Shown piece by piece: positions 16,425 through 24,538 of a DNA stretch of 64,000 nucleotides; position 1 is the first letter of the stretch, and each line of letters starts with the position of its first letter. The notes under the pieces are model-generated. The model was not told where the DNA came from, did no database searches, and saw only the letters and a program-made list of their open reading frames with translations. Made by a program: the position numbers and the translations under genes. The stretch is from Pyrinomonas sp040289685 (GTDB lineage Bacteria; Acidobacteriota; Blastocatellia; Pyrinomonadales; Pyrinomonadaceae), in assembly GCF_040289685.1 (NCBI RefSeq), contig NZ_PSLQ01000002.1, positions 1 to 64,000 on the forward strand, given 5' to 3'.

Positions 16425-16958
16425 ATGCGACATCTGAAGGCACATCGCAAACTCGGACGGACCACGGAGCACCGCATCTCTTTGCTCCGCAACTTGGCGA
16501 CCTCATTGATCAACTCGCGTGAAGAGCGAATCATCACGACGTTGCCGAAAGCCAAAGAGCTGCGCCCATTTGTCGAACGGGCCATCACGCTCTCGCGACG
16601 CGCACGCGCGGTGGAAGGCGAAAATGCGGCCAAAGCGTTGCACTACCGTCGGCTGGCCGCGGCCTACTTTCATGCAGGCAATCGTGGCGCAGCCGTGGAC
16701 GGTCGGCGCGGCGACCGCCGGACGGCGGGCATGGCCGCGCTCAAGCGGCTCTTCGACGAACTGAGCGAGCGTTACATGAATCGTCCGGGCGGTTACACGC
16801 GCATCATCAAGCTTGGGCGGCGCGTGGGTGACAACGCCGAGCTGGCGATCATCGAACTCGTGGACAATCCGCGCGAAAAGCGCGAGAAGGCGGACGACCG
16901 CTCCAAGAGCAACCGCCGCAAAGGCAAGGCAAAAGAGAAAAAAGGCGGTGAATCCTAG
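16425..16958 (+). CDS. rplQ: 50S ribosomal protein L17, long form
   Basis: L17 surrounds the exit of the peptide tunnel. The start MRHLKAHRKLGRTTEHRISL and LPKAKELRPFVERAITLSRRA are typical, and YTRIIKLGRRVGDNAELAIIELV closes the conserved fold. The product has 177 residues, about 50 more than the E. coli protein, because of an insert near residue 85 and a lysine-rich C-terminal tail. It is the last gene of the alpha cluster; a clear terminator follows. Confidence 0.97.
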   Translation: MRHLKAHRKLGRTTEHRISLLRNLATSLINSREERIITTLPKAKELRPFVERAITLSRRARAVEGENAAKALHYRRLAAAYFHAGNRGAAVDGRRGDRRTAGMAALKRLFDELSERYMNRPGGYTRIIKLGRRVGDNAELAIIELVDNPREKREKADDRSKSNRRKGKAKEKKGGES

Positions 16959-17026
16959 GACGGTCGGTTCCCGGGCGAGAGCGCGAAATCAGTAGTCGGT
17001 TCTGCCTGAGCGTTTCGGTCGAGTTC

Positions 17027-17075
17027 AAGCTCCAATCGTCGCTCTCGAGTGATCGCGATTGGAGCTTTTATTTTG
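17027..17075 (+). terminator. Rho-independent terminator after rplQ
   Basis: AAGCTCCAATCG at 17027-17038 pairs perfectly with CGATTGGAGCTT at 17056-17067 around a 17-base loop, followed by TTATTTT. It ends the ribosomal protein cluster. Confidence 0.85.
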
Positions 17076-17100
17076 GGCGAGCAACGGAGGATAGATCTTG

Positions 17101-17700
17101 ATGGACGAACAGAATGTGGCCACGGCGAGCGGAGAGGAGTTGCCACGCCCGCGCGGGCGCAGAAGATTCCAGAGAACCGGTGGGCGGCGTCAGGAGTCGA
17201 GCACGGCATCTTCTGCCTCTGGACAAGCGATCAACATGGGCGAATTGCGCGAGTTGGTGAGCTTGATCGCCGCGCACGGTTTTACGGAATTCGAACTCGA
17301 ACAGGAAGGCTTTCGCGTCCGGCTCCGACGCGAAGCCAACGCTGCCGGGGGCGCTGCGCCGCCAGTTGCTCCGCTGCCCGCTCCGTCGCCGCCAACATCA
17401 TCCACGGCTCCGCCGCCAGCCGAAAAGCAAGAGGAGAAGGGCGCTTCGGACGAAGCAGCGTTGCACCTGATCACTTCGCCGATTGTCGGCACCTTTTACC
17501 GTGCGCCATCGCCAACAGCAGAGCCTTATGTGAAGGTTGGCAGTCACGTCGAACCGGAGACGGTGGTTTGCATCGTCGAAGCGATGAAGTTGATGAACGA
17601 GATCAAAGCCGAAGTGCGCGGCACGGTCGAAAAGATCTATGTTGAAAACGGTCAGCCGGTCGAGTACGGTCAGCCGCTCTTCGGCGTCCGGTTAGATTGA
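17101..17700 (+). CDS. accB: Biotin carboxyl carrier protein of acetyl-CoA carboxylase
   Basis: BCCP carries the biotin on which acetyl-CoA carboxylase places CO2 for fatty acid synthesis. ATG at 17101 follows CGGAGG by ten bases; a TTG lies directly before it. The N-terminal 45 residues are low in complexity, then a dimerising helix part with MGELRELVSLIAAHGFTEFELEQ, a proline- and alanine-rich linker, and the biotinyl domain with EAMKLMNEI, where Lys163 should be biotinylated. It has 199 residues, about 40 more than usual because of the N-terminal extension. accC follows after 59 bases. Confidence 0.95.
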   Translation: MDEQNVATASGEELPRPRGRRRFQRTGGRRQESSTASSASGQAINMGELRELVSLIAAHGFTEFELEQEGFRVRLRREANAAGGAAPPVAPLPAPSPPTSSTAPPPAEKQEEKGASDEAALHLITSPIVGTFYRAPSPTAEPYVKVGSHVEPETVVCIVEAMKLMNEIKAEVRGTVEKIYVENGQPVEYGQPLFGVRLD

Positions 17701-17759
17701 CCCGAATGGCGCGAGCGCGTCCGCGCCGCTGGCTAATGGCATAGGGGAACGGAATCGGC

Positions 17760-19142
17760 ATGGGACGAAGCATCAAGAGATTTCGCAAGATATTGATCGC
17801 CAATCGCGGCGAGATCGCCTGTCGGATCATCTGGACGTGCAAGGAGATGGGGATCCGCACGGTGGCCATCCATTCCGAGGCCGACCGCGATGCGCTGCAC
17901 GTCCGGTTCGCCGACGAGGCCGTTTGCATCGGACCAGCGCCATCCGTGCAAAGCTACCTGAACATCCCGGCGGTGATTAGCGCGGCGGAGATCACAAACG
18001 TCGATGCCATCCATCCGGGCTATGGGTTTTTGGCTGAATCCTCGCAATTTGCTGAGATCTGCGAAGCGTGCAACATCAAGTTCATCGGGCCGCGCCCCGA
18101 AGTCATCCGCTTGATGGGCGATAAGGTCGAGGCGCGACGCGCGATGCAGGAGGCTGGACTGCCGGTCTTGCCCGGAAGTCCTGAGCCGGTGCGCTCCGAA
18201 GAAGAAGCGCTGGCCATCGCTCGCCAGATCGGTTTCCCCGTAATGCTCAAAGCCGCAGCGGGTGGCGGAGGACGCGGGATGCGCGTCGTTCGACGCGCCG
18301 AAGAGTTGGGCGCGGCCTTGCAGACCGCCTCGAGCGAAGCCGCCGCCGCCTTCAAAAACGGCGACATCTACATCGAGCGTTACATCGAACGCCCACGTCA
18401 CGTCGAGATCCAAATCCTCGCCGATGAGCACGGCAACTGTGTGCACTTGGGCGAGCGCGACTGCACCGTCCAAAGGCGACATCAGAAGCTGATCGAAGAA
18501 GCTCCGTCGCCAGCTCTGACGCCAGAACTGCGCCAACGCATGGGGCGCGCCGCTGTGGAGGCATGCAAGCGCGTCGGCTACTCCAATGCTGGAACGGTGG
18601 AGTTCTTGCTCGATGAAGACGGCAGCTTCTACTTCATGGAGATGAACACGCGCATTCAAGTCGAGCATCCGGTGACCGAGATGGTCACGCTGGCCGACAT
18701 CGTGCGCAATCAAATCCGCATTGCCGAAGGCGAGGAGCTGGGATTTGCACAAGACGACGTGATCATCGTCGGGCATGCCATCGAGTGTCGCATCAACGCC
18801 GAAGACCCCGTGACTTTCGCTCCGTCGCCTGGCACCATCGTCGCCTGCAACTTGCCGGGCGGGCCAGGCGTGCGCGTTGATACGGCGATCTATCCGGGGT
18901 ATGTTGTGCCGCCGTACTACGATTCGTTGATCGCCAAGGTGATCGTCCACGCGCGCACGCGCGAGTTGGCGATCGCGCGCATGCGTCGCGCGTTGGAGGC
19001 GATGGTGATCGAGGGAATCAAGACGACGATCCCGCTTCACCTGCGCATCATGGATGATCCGCAGTTTCGCTCGGGCGATTTTTCGACCAAGTTCATGGAA
19101 CAGTTCATGGCACGTGAGCAGGCTAAGCTCGCTGCCGTTTGA
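17760..19142 (+). CDS. accC: Biotin carboxylase subunit of acetyl-CoA carboxylase
   Basis: This ATP-grasp enzyme carboxylates biotin on BCCP using bicarbonate and ATP. The 460-residue product has the N-terminal domain with KILIANRGEIACRIIWTCKE and HPGYGFLAESSQFAEICEA, the ATP-binding glycine loop AAAGGGGRGMRVV near residue 163, and EMNTRIQVEHPVTEMVT near residue 295 with the catalytic glutamate and arginine. It lies just after accB, the common two-gene operon. accA and accD are not in the window. Confidence 0.97.
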   Translation: MGRSIKRFRKILIANRGEIACRIIWTCKEMGIRTVAIHSEADRDALHVRFADEAVCIGPAPSVQSYLNIPAVISAAEITNVDAIHPGYGFLAESSQFAEICEACNIKFIGPRPEVIRLMGDKVEARRAMQEAGLPVLPGSPEPVRSEEEALAIARQIGFPVMLKAAAGGGGRGMRVVRRAEELGAALQTASSEAAAAFKNGDIYIERYIERPRHVEIQILADEHGNCVHLGERDCTVQRRHQKLIEEAPSPALTPELRQRMGRAAVEACKRVGYSNAGTVEFLLDEDGSFYFMEMNTRIQVEHPVTEMVTLADIVRNQIRIAEGEELGFAQDDVIIVGHAIECRINAEDPVTFAPSPGTIVACNLPGGPGVRVDTAIYPGYVVPPYYDSLIAKVIVHARTRELAIARMRRALEAMVIEGIKTTIPLHLRIMDDPQFRSGDFSTKFMEQFMAREQAKLAAV

Positions 19143-19155
19143 CGGCGCTGGCGCG

Positions 19156-19185
19156 TTGACGCTCGGGAAAACGAGTCTTTATAAT
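19156..19185 (+). promoter_or_regulatory. Strong predicted promoter of rplU-rpmA
   Basis: TTGACG at 19156-19161 and a perfect TATAAT at 19180-19185 are 18 bases apart, 48 bases before the rplU start. It is one of the best sigma-70 type matches in the window. Confidence 0.8.
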
Positions 19186-19232
19186 AGCCCCTTTTCCGAA
19201 GCGCGGGACGTTTAGGGTGAGAGGAGGTAGAA

Positions 19233-19541
19233 GTGGCATACGCAATCATCAGAACGGGCGGAAAGCAGTTTCGCGTCGAACCGGGCGCAACGCTGCGCGT
19301 GCCGACCATCGCCAAAGAGCCGGGCACGCAGGTGGAGTTCGAAGCGCTGCTGGTCGCCGGAGATGACGGGGTGCGCACTGGCGCCCCCGTGGTCGAAGGT
19401 TTGCGCGTGGTGGGAACCATCGTCGGACACGGACGCGGCGAGAAGATCATCGTTTTCAAGAAGAAACGGCGCAAACAGTACAAGCGCAAAAAGGGGCACC
19501 GGCAGGGTTACACGGCGGTGAAAATAGATTCGATTGGCTGA
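19233..19541 (+). CDS. rplU: 50S ribosomal protein L21
   Basis: L21 binds 23S rRNA domain V region with L20. GTG at 19233 follows GAGGAGGTAGAA and gives 102 residues: MAYAIIRTGGKQFRVEPGAT, then the beta-barrel, and the family end FKKKRRKQYKRKKGHRQGYTA with VKIDSIG. It forms the usual pair with rpmA 48 bases downstream. Confidence 0.97.
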   Translation: MAYAIIRTGGKQFRVEPGATLRVPTIAKEPGTQVEFEALLVAGDDGVRTGAPVVEGLRVVGTIVGHGRGEKIIVFKKKRRKQYKRKKGHRQGYTAVKIDSIG

Positions 19542-19589
19542 TGAAGAGCAGGCCAGGGACTTCAAGGACGAGGAGGCAGTGAAAAGGTC

Positions 19590-19874
19590 ATGGCACACAA
19601 GAAAGGCGTCGGTTCTTCGCGTAACGGTCGCGATTCGGTCGGCAAAAGGCTCGGATTAAAGAAGTTCAGCGGCGAGCACGTGTTGTGCGGCAACATATTG
19701 GCGCGCCAGCGCGGAACCAAGTGGAAACCGGGCAAGAACGTCGGACGCGGCAAAGACGATACGCTCTATGCGCTGATCGATGGCGTGGTTCGGTTCGAGG
19801 ACAAAGGGCGTTTGGGTAAATTCATCAGCGTTTATCCCGCGGCGACCACTGAAGGCCAGCAGGCCGTCGCATAG
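19590..19874 (+). CDS. rpmA: 50S ribosomal protein L27
   Basis: L27 reaches the peptidyl transferase centre with its N-terminus. The 94-residue product starts MAHKKGVGSSRNGRDSVGKR directly, without the cleavable leader seen in Firmicutes, and has GNILARQRGTKWKPGKNVGRG with DTLYALIDGVVRFEDKG. It is followed by two hairpins and then obgE. Confidence 0.97.
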   Translation: MAHKKGVGSSRNGRDSVGKRLGLKKFSGEHVLCGNILARQRGTKWKPGKNVGRGKDDTLYALIDGVVRFEDKGRLGKFISVYPAATTEGQQAVA

Positions 19875-19902
19875 GCTTTCGGAACGTATCAGCGAGGCGA
19901 GA

Positions 19903-19948
19903 CGACGCTCGTGCCGCAGGAGTGGCCGCGGGCGTCGCTTTGTTTTTG
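19903..19948 (+). terminator. Terminator after rpmA
   Basis: CGACGCTCG at 19903-19911 pairs with CGGGCGTCG at 19929-19937 (one G-U) and is followed by CTTTGTTTTTG. It fits a Rho-independent terminator for rplU-rpmA. Confidence 0.7.
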
Positions 19949-19954
19949 CGGTCT

Positions 19955-19979
19955 GAACCAGCTCCAGATGGACTGGTTC
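19955..19979 (+). repeat. Second hairpin before obgE
   Basis: GAACCAG at 19955-19961 pairs with CTGGTTC at 19973-19979; inside it TCC and GGA pair around AGAT. The hairpin stands 16 bases after the T-run of the previous terminator and could be a leader structure of obgE or a backup terminator. It lacks a T-run. Confidence 0.5.
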
Positions 19980-20098
19980 TAATTGGATCTGAAGCCTTAA
20001 TTTAGGACCGCGATTTCAGTCTGTGGCGGAGCGAACGTTCGTATTGCTTATTGATTCGATGGGGTACTAGGCGCAACGCGGACGCATCTAAAGATCTT

Positions 20099-21136
20099 GT
20101 GTTCATCGACCGAGTCAAGATTCGCGTGCGTGGTGGGCGCGGCGGAAACGGAGTGACCGCTTTTCGTCGCGAGAAGTATGTCCCACGGGGCGGCCCTTCG
20201 GGCGGCGACGGCGGGCGCGGTGGCGACGTGTGGTTGGAAGCCGATGAATCGCTCAACACGCTGCTGCACTTGCGTTACAATCCAGAGCACACAGCTGAAA
20301 ATGGCCGTCACGGCGAAGGGGCGAATCGCTCTGGGCGCGCAGGTGCCGATGTCATCGTGCGCGTGCCGGTCGGAACGCAGGTCTTCGACGCTGAAACGGG
20401 CGAGTTGCTGTGCGATTTGACCGCGCACGGCGCGCGCTTTCTCGCCGCACGCGGCGGACGCGGCGGATTCGGCAACGCTCACTTCGCCACTTCGACAAAC
20501 CGCGCCCCGCGTTACCATCAACAGGGCAGCCCCGGCGAGGAACGCGAACTGCAGCTCGAATTGAAGCTGCTGGCCGACGTCGGGCTGGTTGGTTTCCCGA
20601 ATGTCGGCAAATCGACCTTGATCGCGACCATTTCGGCGGCTCGTCCGAAGATCGCCGACTACCCGTTCACCACATTGGAGCCGCATCTAGGCGTCGTTGA
20701 TCTCGGCGACTTTCGCACCTTTGTTGTCGCCGACATCCCCGGTTTGATCGAAGGGGCACATCGCGGCGCTGGACTCGGCGATCGGTTTTTGCGTCACATC
20801 GAGCGCACGCGGCTGCTGCTTCATCTGGTCGACGTCTCATCCTTTTCAGGGCGCGATCCGGTGGGCGACTACGAGGTGATCAACCGCGAGTTGGCCGAAT
20901 ACGATCGAGGTCTCGCCGAAAGGCCACAGATCGTGGTGGCAACCAAAATCGACGCGCTCGACGAGCGCGCTCGATTCGAACGGTTACGCGCTCGCGTGCA
21001 AATGGATGGGCGTGAATTTCACGCCATCTCGGCGGTGACGAAACAAGGCGTGGACGAGCTGCTGCGCGCGGTGGCGCGCAAGCTTGACGAGCTTCAAACT
21101 GAAGCGGCGGGAGAATCGAAAAGCTTGAGCGCGTGA
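20099..21136 (+). CDS. obgE: GTPase ObgE/CgtA
   Basis: Obg is an essential GTPase acting in late 50S assembly and stress signalling. GTG at 20099 is chosen because it yields VFIDRVKIRVRGGRGGNGVT, the invariant start of the glycine-rich Obg fold; the frame is also open to a TTG at 20051. The GTPase domain has G1 GFPNVGKST, switch I PFTTLEPHLG, G3 DIPGLIEGAH and G4 TKID. Length is 345 residues with only a short C-terminal tail. It belongs with rplU and rpmA in many bacteria. Confidence 0.95.
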   Translation: MFIDRVKIRVRGGRGGNGVTAFRREKYVPRGGPSGGDGGRGGDVWLEADESLNTLLHLRYNPEHTAENGRHGEGANRSGRAGADVIVRVPVGTQVFDAETGELLCDLTAHGARFLAARGGRGGFGNAHFATSTNRAPRYHQQGSPGEERELQLELKLLADVGLVGFPNVGKSTLIATISAARPKIADYPFTTLEPHLGVVDLGDFRTFVVADIPGLIEGAHRGAGLGDRFLRHIERTRLLLHLVDVSSFSGRDPVGDYEVINRELAEYDRGLAERPQIVVATKIDALDERARFERLRARVQMDGREFHAISAVTKQGVDELLRAVARKLDELQTEAAGESKSLSA

Positions 21137-21155
21137 CGCCTGTACCTGAAGCGAG

Positions 21156-21246
21156 TTCGGTTAACTAAAGTCGCGCGCGGTCTCGATGCGGGTATATGCT
21201 GAAGCCAATTCCAGAACACTTCGGTTGATTAGAGTCGTGTGCGCGG
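21156..21246 (+). repeat. Imperfect direct repeat in the obgE-nadD spacer
   Basis: The copy starting at 21156 (TTCGGTTAACTAAAGTCG) recurs at 21220 as TTCGGTTGATTAGAGTCG, and both are followed by GC-rich CG/GC runs. All the differences in this stretch are transitions. The period is 64 bases. Function unknown; it may be a remnant of a local duplication. Confidence 0.5.
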
Positions 21247-21346
21247 GCTGCTCCGGCGCCCGATGAACCTTCCGGGTGATGTCTTGCGCTGGACCGGTCT
21301 GAAAGTGGCCGCCAAGCGCGCTTGTGGGTCTTGAGGGCATTGACGG

Positions 21347-22022
21347 ATGGAGCGGATTAAACTGGCGCTTTACGGCGGNNNNNNNNNNCTTCGATCCGGT
21401 GCACAACGGTCACCTCGCCGTTGCGAAAGCGGTATGCGAACTTTTCGCGTTGGACGAACTCTGGTTCATTCCGGCCCACATCGCGCCACACAAGCGCGCG
21501 GTGCCGTCGGCGTCGCCGTTTCACCGCTTTGCGATGTTAGCGCTGGCGACGCAGATGGAAGCGCGCCTTCGGCTCTCGACCGTGGAACTGGAGTCGCCGG
21601 AGCGCCCTTACACGATTGACACGCTGACCCGTTTGCGCGCAAAGTACGACGATTCGGCGCGCTTGTTCTTTGTCATGGGAGCTGATTCGTGGCTGGAGAT
21701 TGAGACGTGGCGCGATTGGCAACGTGTTCTGGCGATGGTGGATCACATCGTCGTCGCGCGTCCCGGGTACGAACTACGGACCGATCACGTTCCAGCGGAA
21801 GTGAGCGCGCGGATCATCGACCTTCGCGGAAAGAGGGCAACAGAGGCGCAGCGGGCGCTTGTTGCCAATCGGGAGAAGAGGATATTTTTAACCGACATCG
21901 TGCAAGAAGATCTTTCGGCCACCGAGGTGCGACACGCGGTGCGCAAAGCCCCGGAAACGCTCGACGAGTTGGTGCCGAGGTCGGTGGCTGATTACATCCG
22001 CAAACATGAACTCTATCGATAG
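21347..22022 (+). CDS. nadD: Nicotinate-nucleotide adenylyltransferase, interrupted by assembly gap
   Basis: NadD joins nicotinate mononucleotide and ATP to give deamido-NAD. The start MERIKLALYGG at 21347 is in one frame, and FDPVHNGHLAVAKAVCELFA after the N run is in another. The catalytic HxGH motif is VHNGH. LSATEVRHAV near the end is the ISxTxxR-type motif, and the product ends DYIRKHELYR. The ten Ns at 21379-21388 fall in the first beta strand. A true gap of three bases (or a multiple) would restore GG-x-FDPVHNGH and about 222 residues, so the frame break is an assembly artefact and not a mutation. Confidence 0.9.
21379..21388. other. Assembly gap of ten Ns inside nadD
   Basis: A run of exactly ten Ns replaces sequence coding the GSF-type turn of NadD. 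Ten is not compatible with the reading frame on both sides; three missing bases would be. The value ten looks like a placeholder. Confidence 0.95.
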
Positions 22023-22071
22023 GAGCATGAATCGGGAGCTGGCAAAAAGAGCGGTGAGAGAGGGGTTGACA

Positions 22072-22434
22072 GTGGACCAGAAGATTCAGGTGGCGGTGGA
22101 AGCGGCCAGCGACAAAAAGGCCGTCGAACCCATCGTCCTAGATCTTCGCGAAGTAGCCAACTTCACCGACTATTTCTTCATTGCGAGCGGGACGAGCACG
22201 CGCCAAGTGCAAGCGATCGCTGACGAAGTGACCGAAAGGCTCGAGAAGTCTGGCGTGCGTGCTGCACACGTCGAGGGGTATGCGACGGCCGAGTGGATCC
22301 TGCTCGACTACGGTGATTTGGTCGTCCACGTTTTTGCCGAGCCAGCGCGTCGCTTTTACGATCTCGAACGGTTATGGCGCGAGGCCAAGCGCGTCCGATT
22401 GCCCGGAGACCACGTCGAGGCAGAGACCGAGTGA
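22072..22434 (+). CDS. rsfS: Ribosomal silencing factor RsfS (Iojap family)
   Basis: RsfS binds L14 and blocks joining of the subunits when nutrients are short. GTG at 22072 follows GAGAGGGG by seven bases and gives 120 residues starting near the family N-terminus (DQKIQVAVEAASDKKAVEPI). The frame also allows ATG at 22027 or 22006, the latter inside nadD. Family motifs are DLREVANFTDYFFIASGTST, RQVQAIADEV and WILLDYGDLVVHVF. It follows nadD as in most bacteria, and its stop overlaps the start of the next gene. Confidence 0.92.
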   Translation: MDQKIQVAVEAASDKKAVEPIVLDLREVANFTDYFFIASGTSTRQVQAIADEVTERLEKSGVRAAHVEGYATAEWILLDYGDLVVHVFAEPARRFYDLERLWREAKRVRLPGDHVEAETE

Positions 22435-23369
22435 TGGAATTGGTCGCAAAGTCTCCGGCGATGCTCGAGATCGTGAGGATGGCCGAGCGCGTCGCGCGCA
22501 CGGATGCAACGCTTCTCATCACCGGCGAGTCCGGGACAGGCAAAGACCTTTTAGCGCGATTCGTTCACGAGCGCAGTCGGCGCGCCAGCGCGCCGCTCGT
22601 CAAAATAGATTGCGCGGGACTGGCGCAGAGCTTGCTGGAAGCTGAGCTTTTCGGTTACGAACGCGGGGCATTCACCGGCGCCAATCGAACCATGCCTGGA
22701 CGAATCGAAGGCGCGCAGGGCGGCACGCTCGTGCTCGACGAAGTGGCGCAGCTGTCTGCCGATGCACAGGCGAAGTTGTTGCGCGTCATCGAACGGCGTG
22801 AGTTCGAGCGGCTCGGCGGACGACGTGCGCTGCGCGTCGACGCCCGCATCATCGCGTTGACCAACGTTGATCTGGATGGCGCGGTGCGACGGCGCGCCTT
22901 TCGTGAAGACCTGTTCCACCGTCTGAACGTCGTGCGGCTCGAAATCCCGCCGTTGCGCGCGCGCCGCGCAGATGTGCGTGAGCTGGCACGCCGTTTCCTC
23001 GTCGCGGCGCGCACAAAGCACGGGAAGCGCATCAAAAGTTTTTCGACCGAGGCGCTTCGTCTGCTGGACGATTACGACTTTCCCGGCAATGTGCGCGAAT
23101 TGCAGCACATCGTCGAGCGGGCGGTGATCGTCTGCGAAGGCGATAGGATCGAAGTCGCGGATTTGCCCGACGCCGTGCGTCTGGCGGCAAGGTCACAACG
23201 GAGGCGACGCGAGCGCCCAACGCTTGCCGAAGTCGAAGCCGAGTACATCCGCGAAGTCTTGACGGCAGCGCGCGGCAACAAGTCCGAAGCGGCACGCATT
23301 CTGGGTATTAGCCGCAAGAACCTGTACGAAAAGATCGCACGATACCACATAGAGAGCGTGAAGAGATGA
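22434..23369 (+). CDS. Sigma-54 interaction AAA+ transcriptional activator without sensor domain
   Basis: This 311-residue protein is an enhancer-binding activator of sigma-54 RNA polymerase. It starts directly with the AAA+ domain: Walker A GESGTGKD near residue 27, the GAFTGA loop in YERGAFTGANRT near residue 80 that touches sigma-54, Walker B GTLVLDEVAQL near residue 99, and the sensor II part FPGNVRELQHIVERAV. A Fis-type helix-turn-helix (NKSEAARILGISRKNLYEKI) is at the C-terminus. There is no receiver, GAF or PAS domain, as in PspF. ATG at 22434 overlaps the rsfS stop and its own end overlaps rlmH. Its signal partner and target promoters are unknown. Confidence 0.9.
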   Translation: MELVAKSPAMLEIVRMAERVARTDATLLITGESGTGKDLLARFVHERSRRASAPLVKIDCAGLAQSLLEAELFGYERGAFTGANRTMPGRIEGAQGGTLVLDEVAQLSADAQAKLLRVIERREFERLGGRRALRVDARIIALTNVDLDGAVRRRAFREDLFHRLNVVRLEIPPLRARRADVRELARRFLVAARTKHGKRIKSFSTEALRLLDDYDFPGNVRELQHIVERAVIVCEGDRIEVADLPDAVRLAARSQRRRRERPTLAEVEAEYIREVLTAARGNKSEAARILGISRKNLYEKIARYHIESVKR

Positions 23370-23827
23370 GATTCCGTTTCGTCTGGATCGGTGAAACCAA
23401 GAACGCGCATATCCGCGGCCTGCTGCAAGATTACGTGCGACGACTGACGCGTTTCGCTTCGTGCAAAGTGATCGAGCTGCGCGAGGGAGCGGGCGCCAGC
23501 GAACGCAACATCTTGCAAGACGAAGGCAAACGCATCCTGGCTTCTTTGCGGCCCGATGCGCACGTCGTGTTGCTCGATACGCAAGGCGAGGAGTGGAGTT
23601 CGCATGACCTAGCTTCCAAACTGGAGAAGTGGCAGATCAACGGGGTAAAGGAAGTGACCTTCGTCATTGGCGGGCATCTCGGCGTCGCTCCGGAGATTCG
23701 GGAGCGAGCCAACATGCGATGGTGTTTATCGCGCTTAACGCTCACGCATGGGCTGGCGCGCGTGCTTCTGGTCGAACAGCTCTACCGCGCGTATACGATC
23801 GTCCGCGGGTTGCCGTACCAAGAATAG
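23366..23827 (+). CDS. rlmH: 23S rRNA pseudouridine-1915 N3-methyltransferase RlmH
   Basis: RlmH methylates pseudouridine 1915 in helix 69 of 23S rRNA using S-adenosylmethionine. It is a 153-residue SPOUT protein. The knotted SAM site is FVIGGHLGVAPEIRERANMRWCLS in two blocks, and the end LTHGLARVLLVEQLYRAYTI and GLPYQE is typical. The ATG overlaps the stop of the preceding activator (ATGA). The usual company of rsfS and rlmH is kept, with the activator inserted between them. Confidence 0.95.
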   Translation: MRFRFVWIGETKNAHIRGLLQDYVRRLTRFASCKVIELREGAGASERNILQDEGKRILASLRPDAHVVLLDTQGEEWSSHDLASKLEKWQINGVKEVTFVIGGHLGVAPEIRERANMRWCLSRLTLTHGLARVLLVEQLYRAYTIVRGLPYQE

Positions 23828-23897
23828 TCTTCGCGAAGGGCCGCGATCGTCCTTCGTCGTGAGGCAAGCAGGGATGGGAGGAGTCTCGAGAGCGCAT

Positions 23898-24266
23898 ATG
23901 GACAAGAAGAGGTTGAGGGCTTTTCGTGATAAGTTGTTGGAACGGCGCGAAGCGCTCTTTCGTCAAGTGATGGAAGCGGAGATGAGGAGCCGCGAGCGCG
24001 ATATGGAAGAGACGCAAGATCCAGCGGATATGGCGGCCAATGCATACGCCAAAGAACTCATGGTCTCGATGTCGGACAACGACCGACGCTTGCTGCGTTT
24101 GATCGATGAGGCGTTGCAACGCATCGAGGAGGGAGAATATGGTCTATGCGTCAACTGCGGTGAACCGGTGCAAGATAAGCGTCTGGAGGCTCTGCCTTGG
24201 GCCAGATACTGTCTTCGTTGTCAGGATCTTTACGAGCGCGGACTATTGAATCAAGAAGAGGAGTAG
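23898..24266 (+). CDS. DksA/TraR-type zinc finger protein
   Basis: Members of this family bind the secondary channel of RNA polymerase or act as small regulators. ATG at 23898 gives 122 residues: a coiled-coil-like basic and acidic N-terminal half (about residues 1-75), then EEGEYGLCVNCGEPVQDKRL and ALPWARYCLRCQDLYERG, a C4 zinc finger of the CxxC-x17-CxxC kind. The acidic tip DPADMAAN resembles the region of DksA that reaches the active site. It is too short to be E. coli-like DksA (151 residues), so the symbol is left open. Confidence 0.88.
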   Translation: MDKKRLRAFRDKLLERREALFRQVMEAEMRSRERDMEETQDPADMAANAYAKELMVSMSDNDRRLLRLIDEALQRIEEGEYGLCVNCGEPVQDKRLEALPWARYCLRCQDLYERGLLNQEEE

Positions 24267-24538
24267 AGCCGAGCGTCATGAAAGATCGAAGCGCTGAGGA
24301 TCATCGTCAAGCTAAGCGTTTCTTCTCTCAGTCGAGAACGGCGCGCAGCGTGCTTGGCTAGAGCATGCTCCCGTGGGACTTTCCGCTGCGATCTTCGATC
24401 ACCATCGGACCGGCGTTTGCTGGGCCAGCCAAGCGCTTCTTCGTTAAGCTCTCGCGCGTCGTTCGTCTTGCAAAGCGCACGCTTAAGGGAAAAATAACTT
24501 CGGGTCGCAACGAAAAAAGGTTGTCTTGAGGTCAAGCT

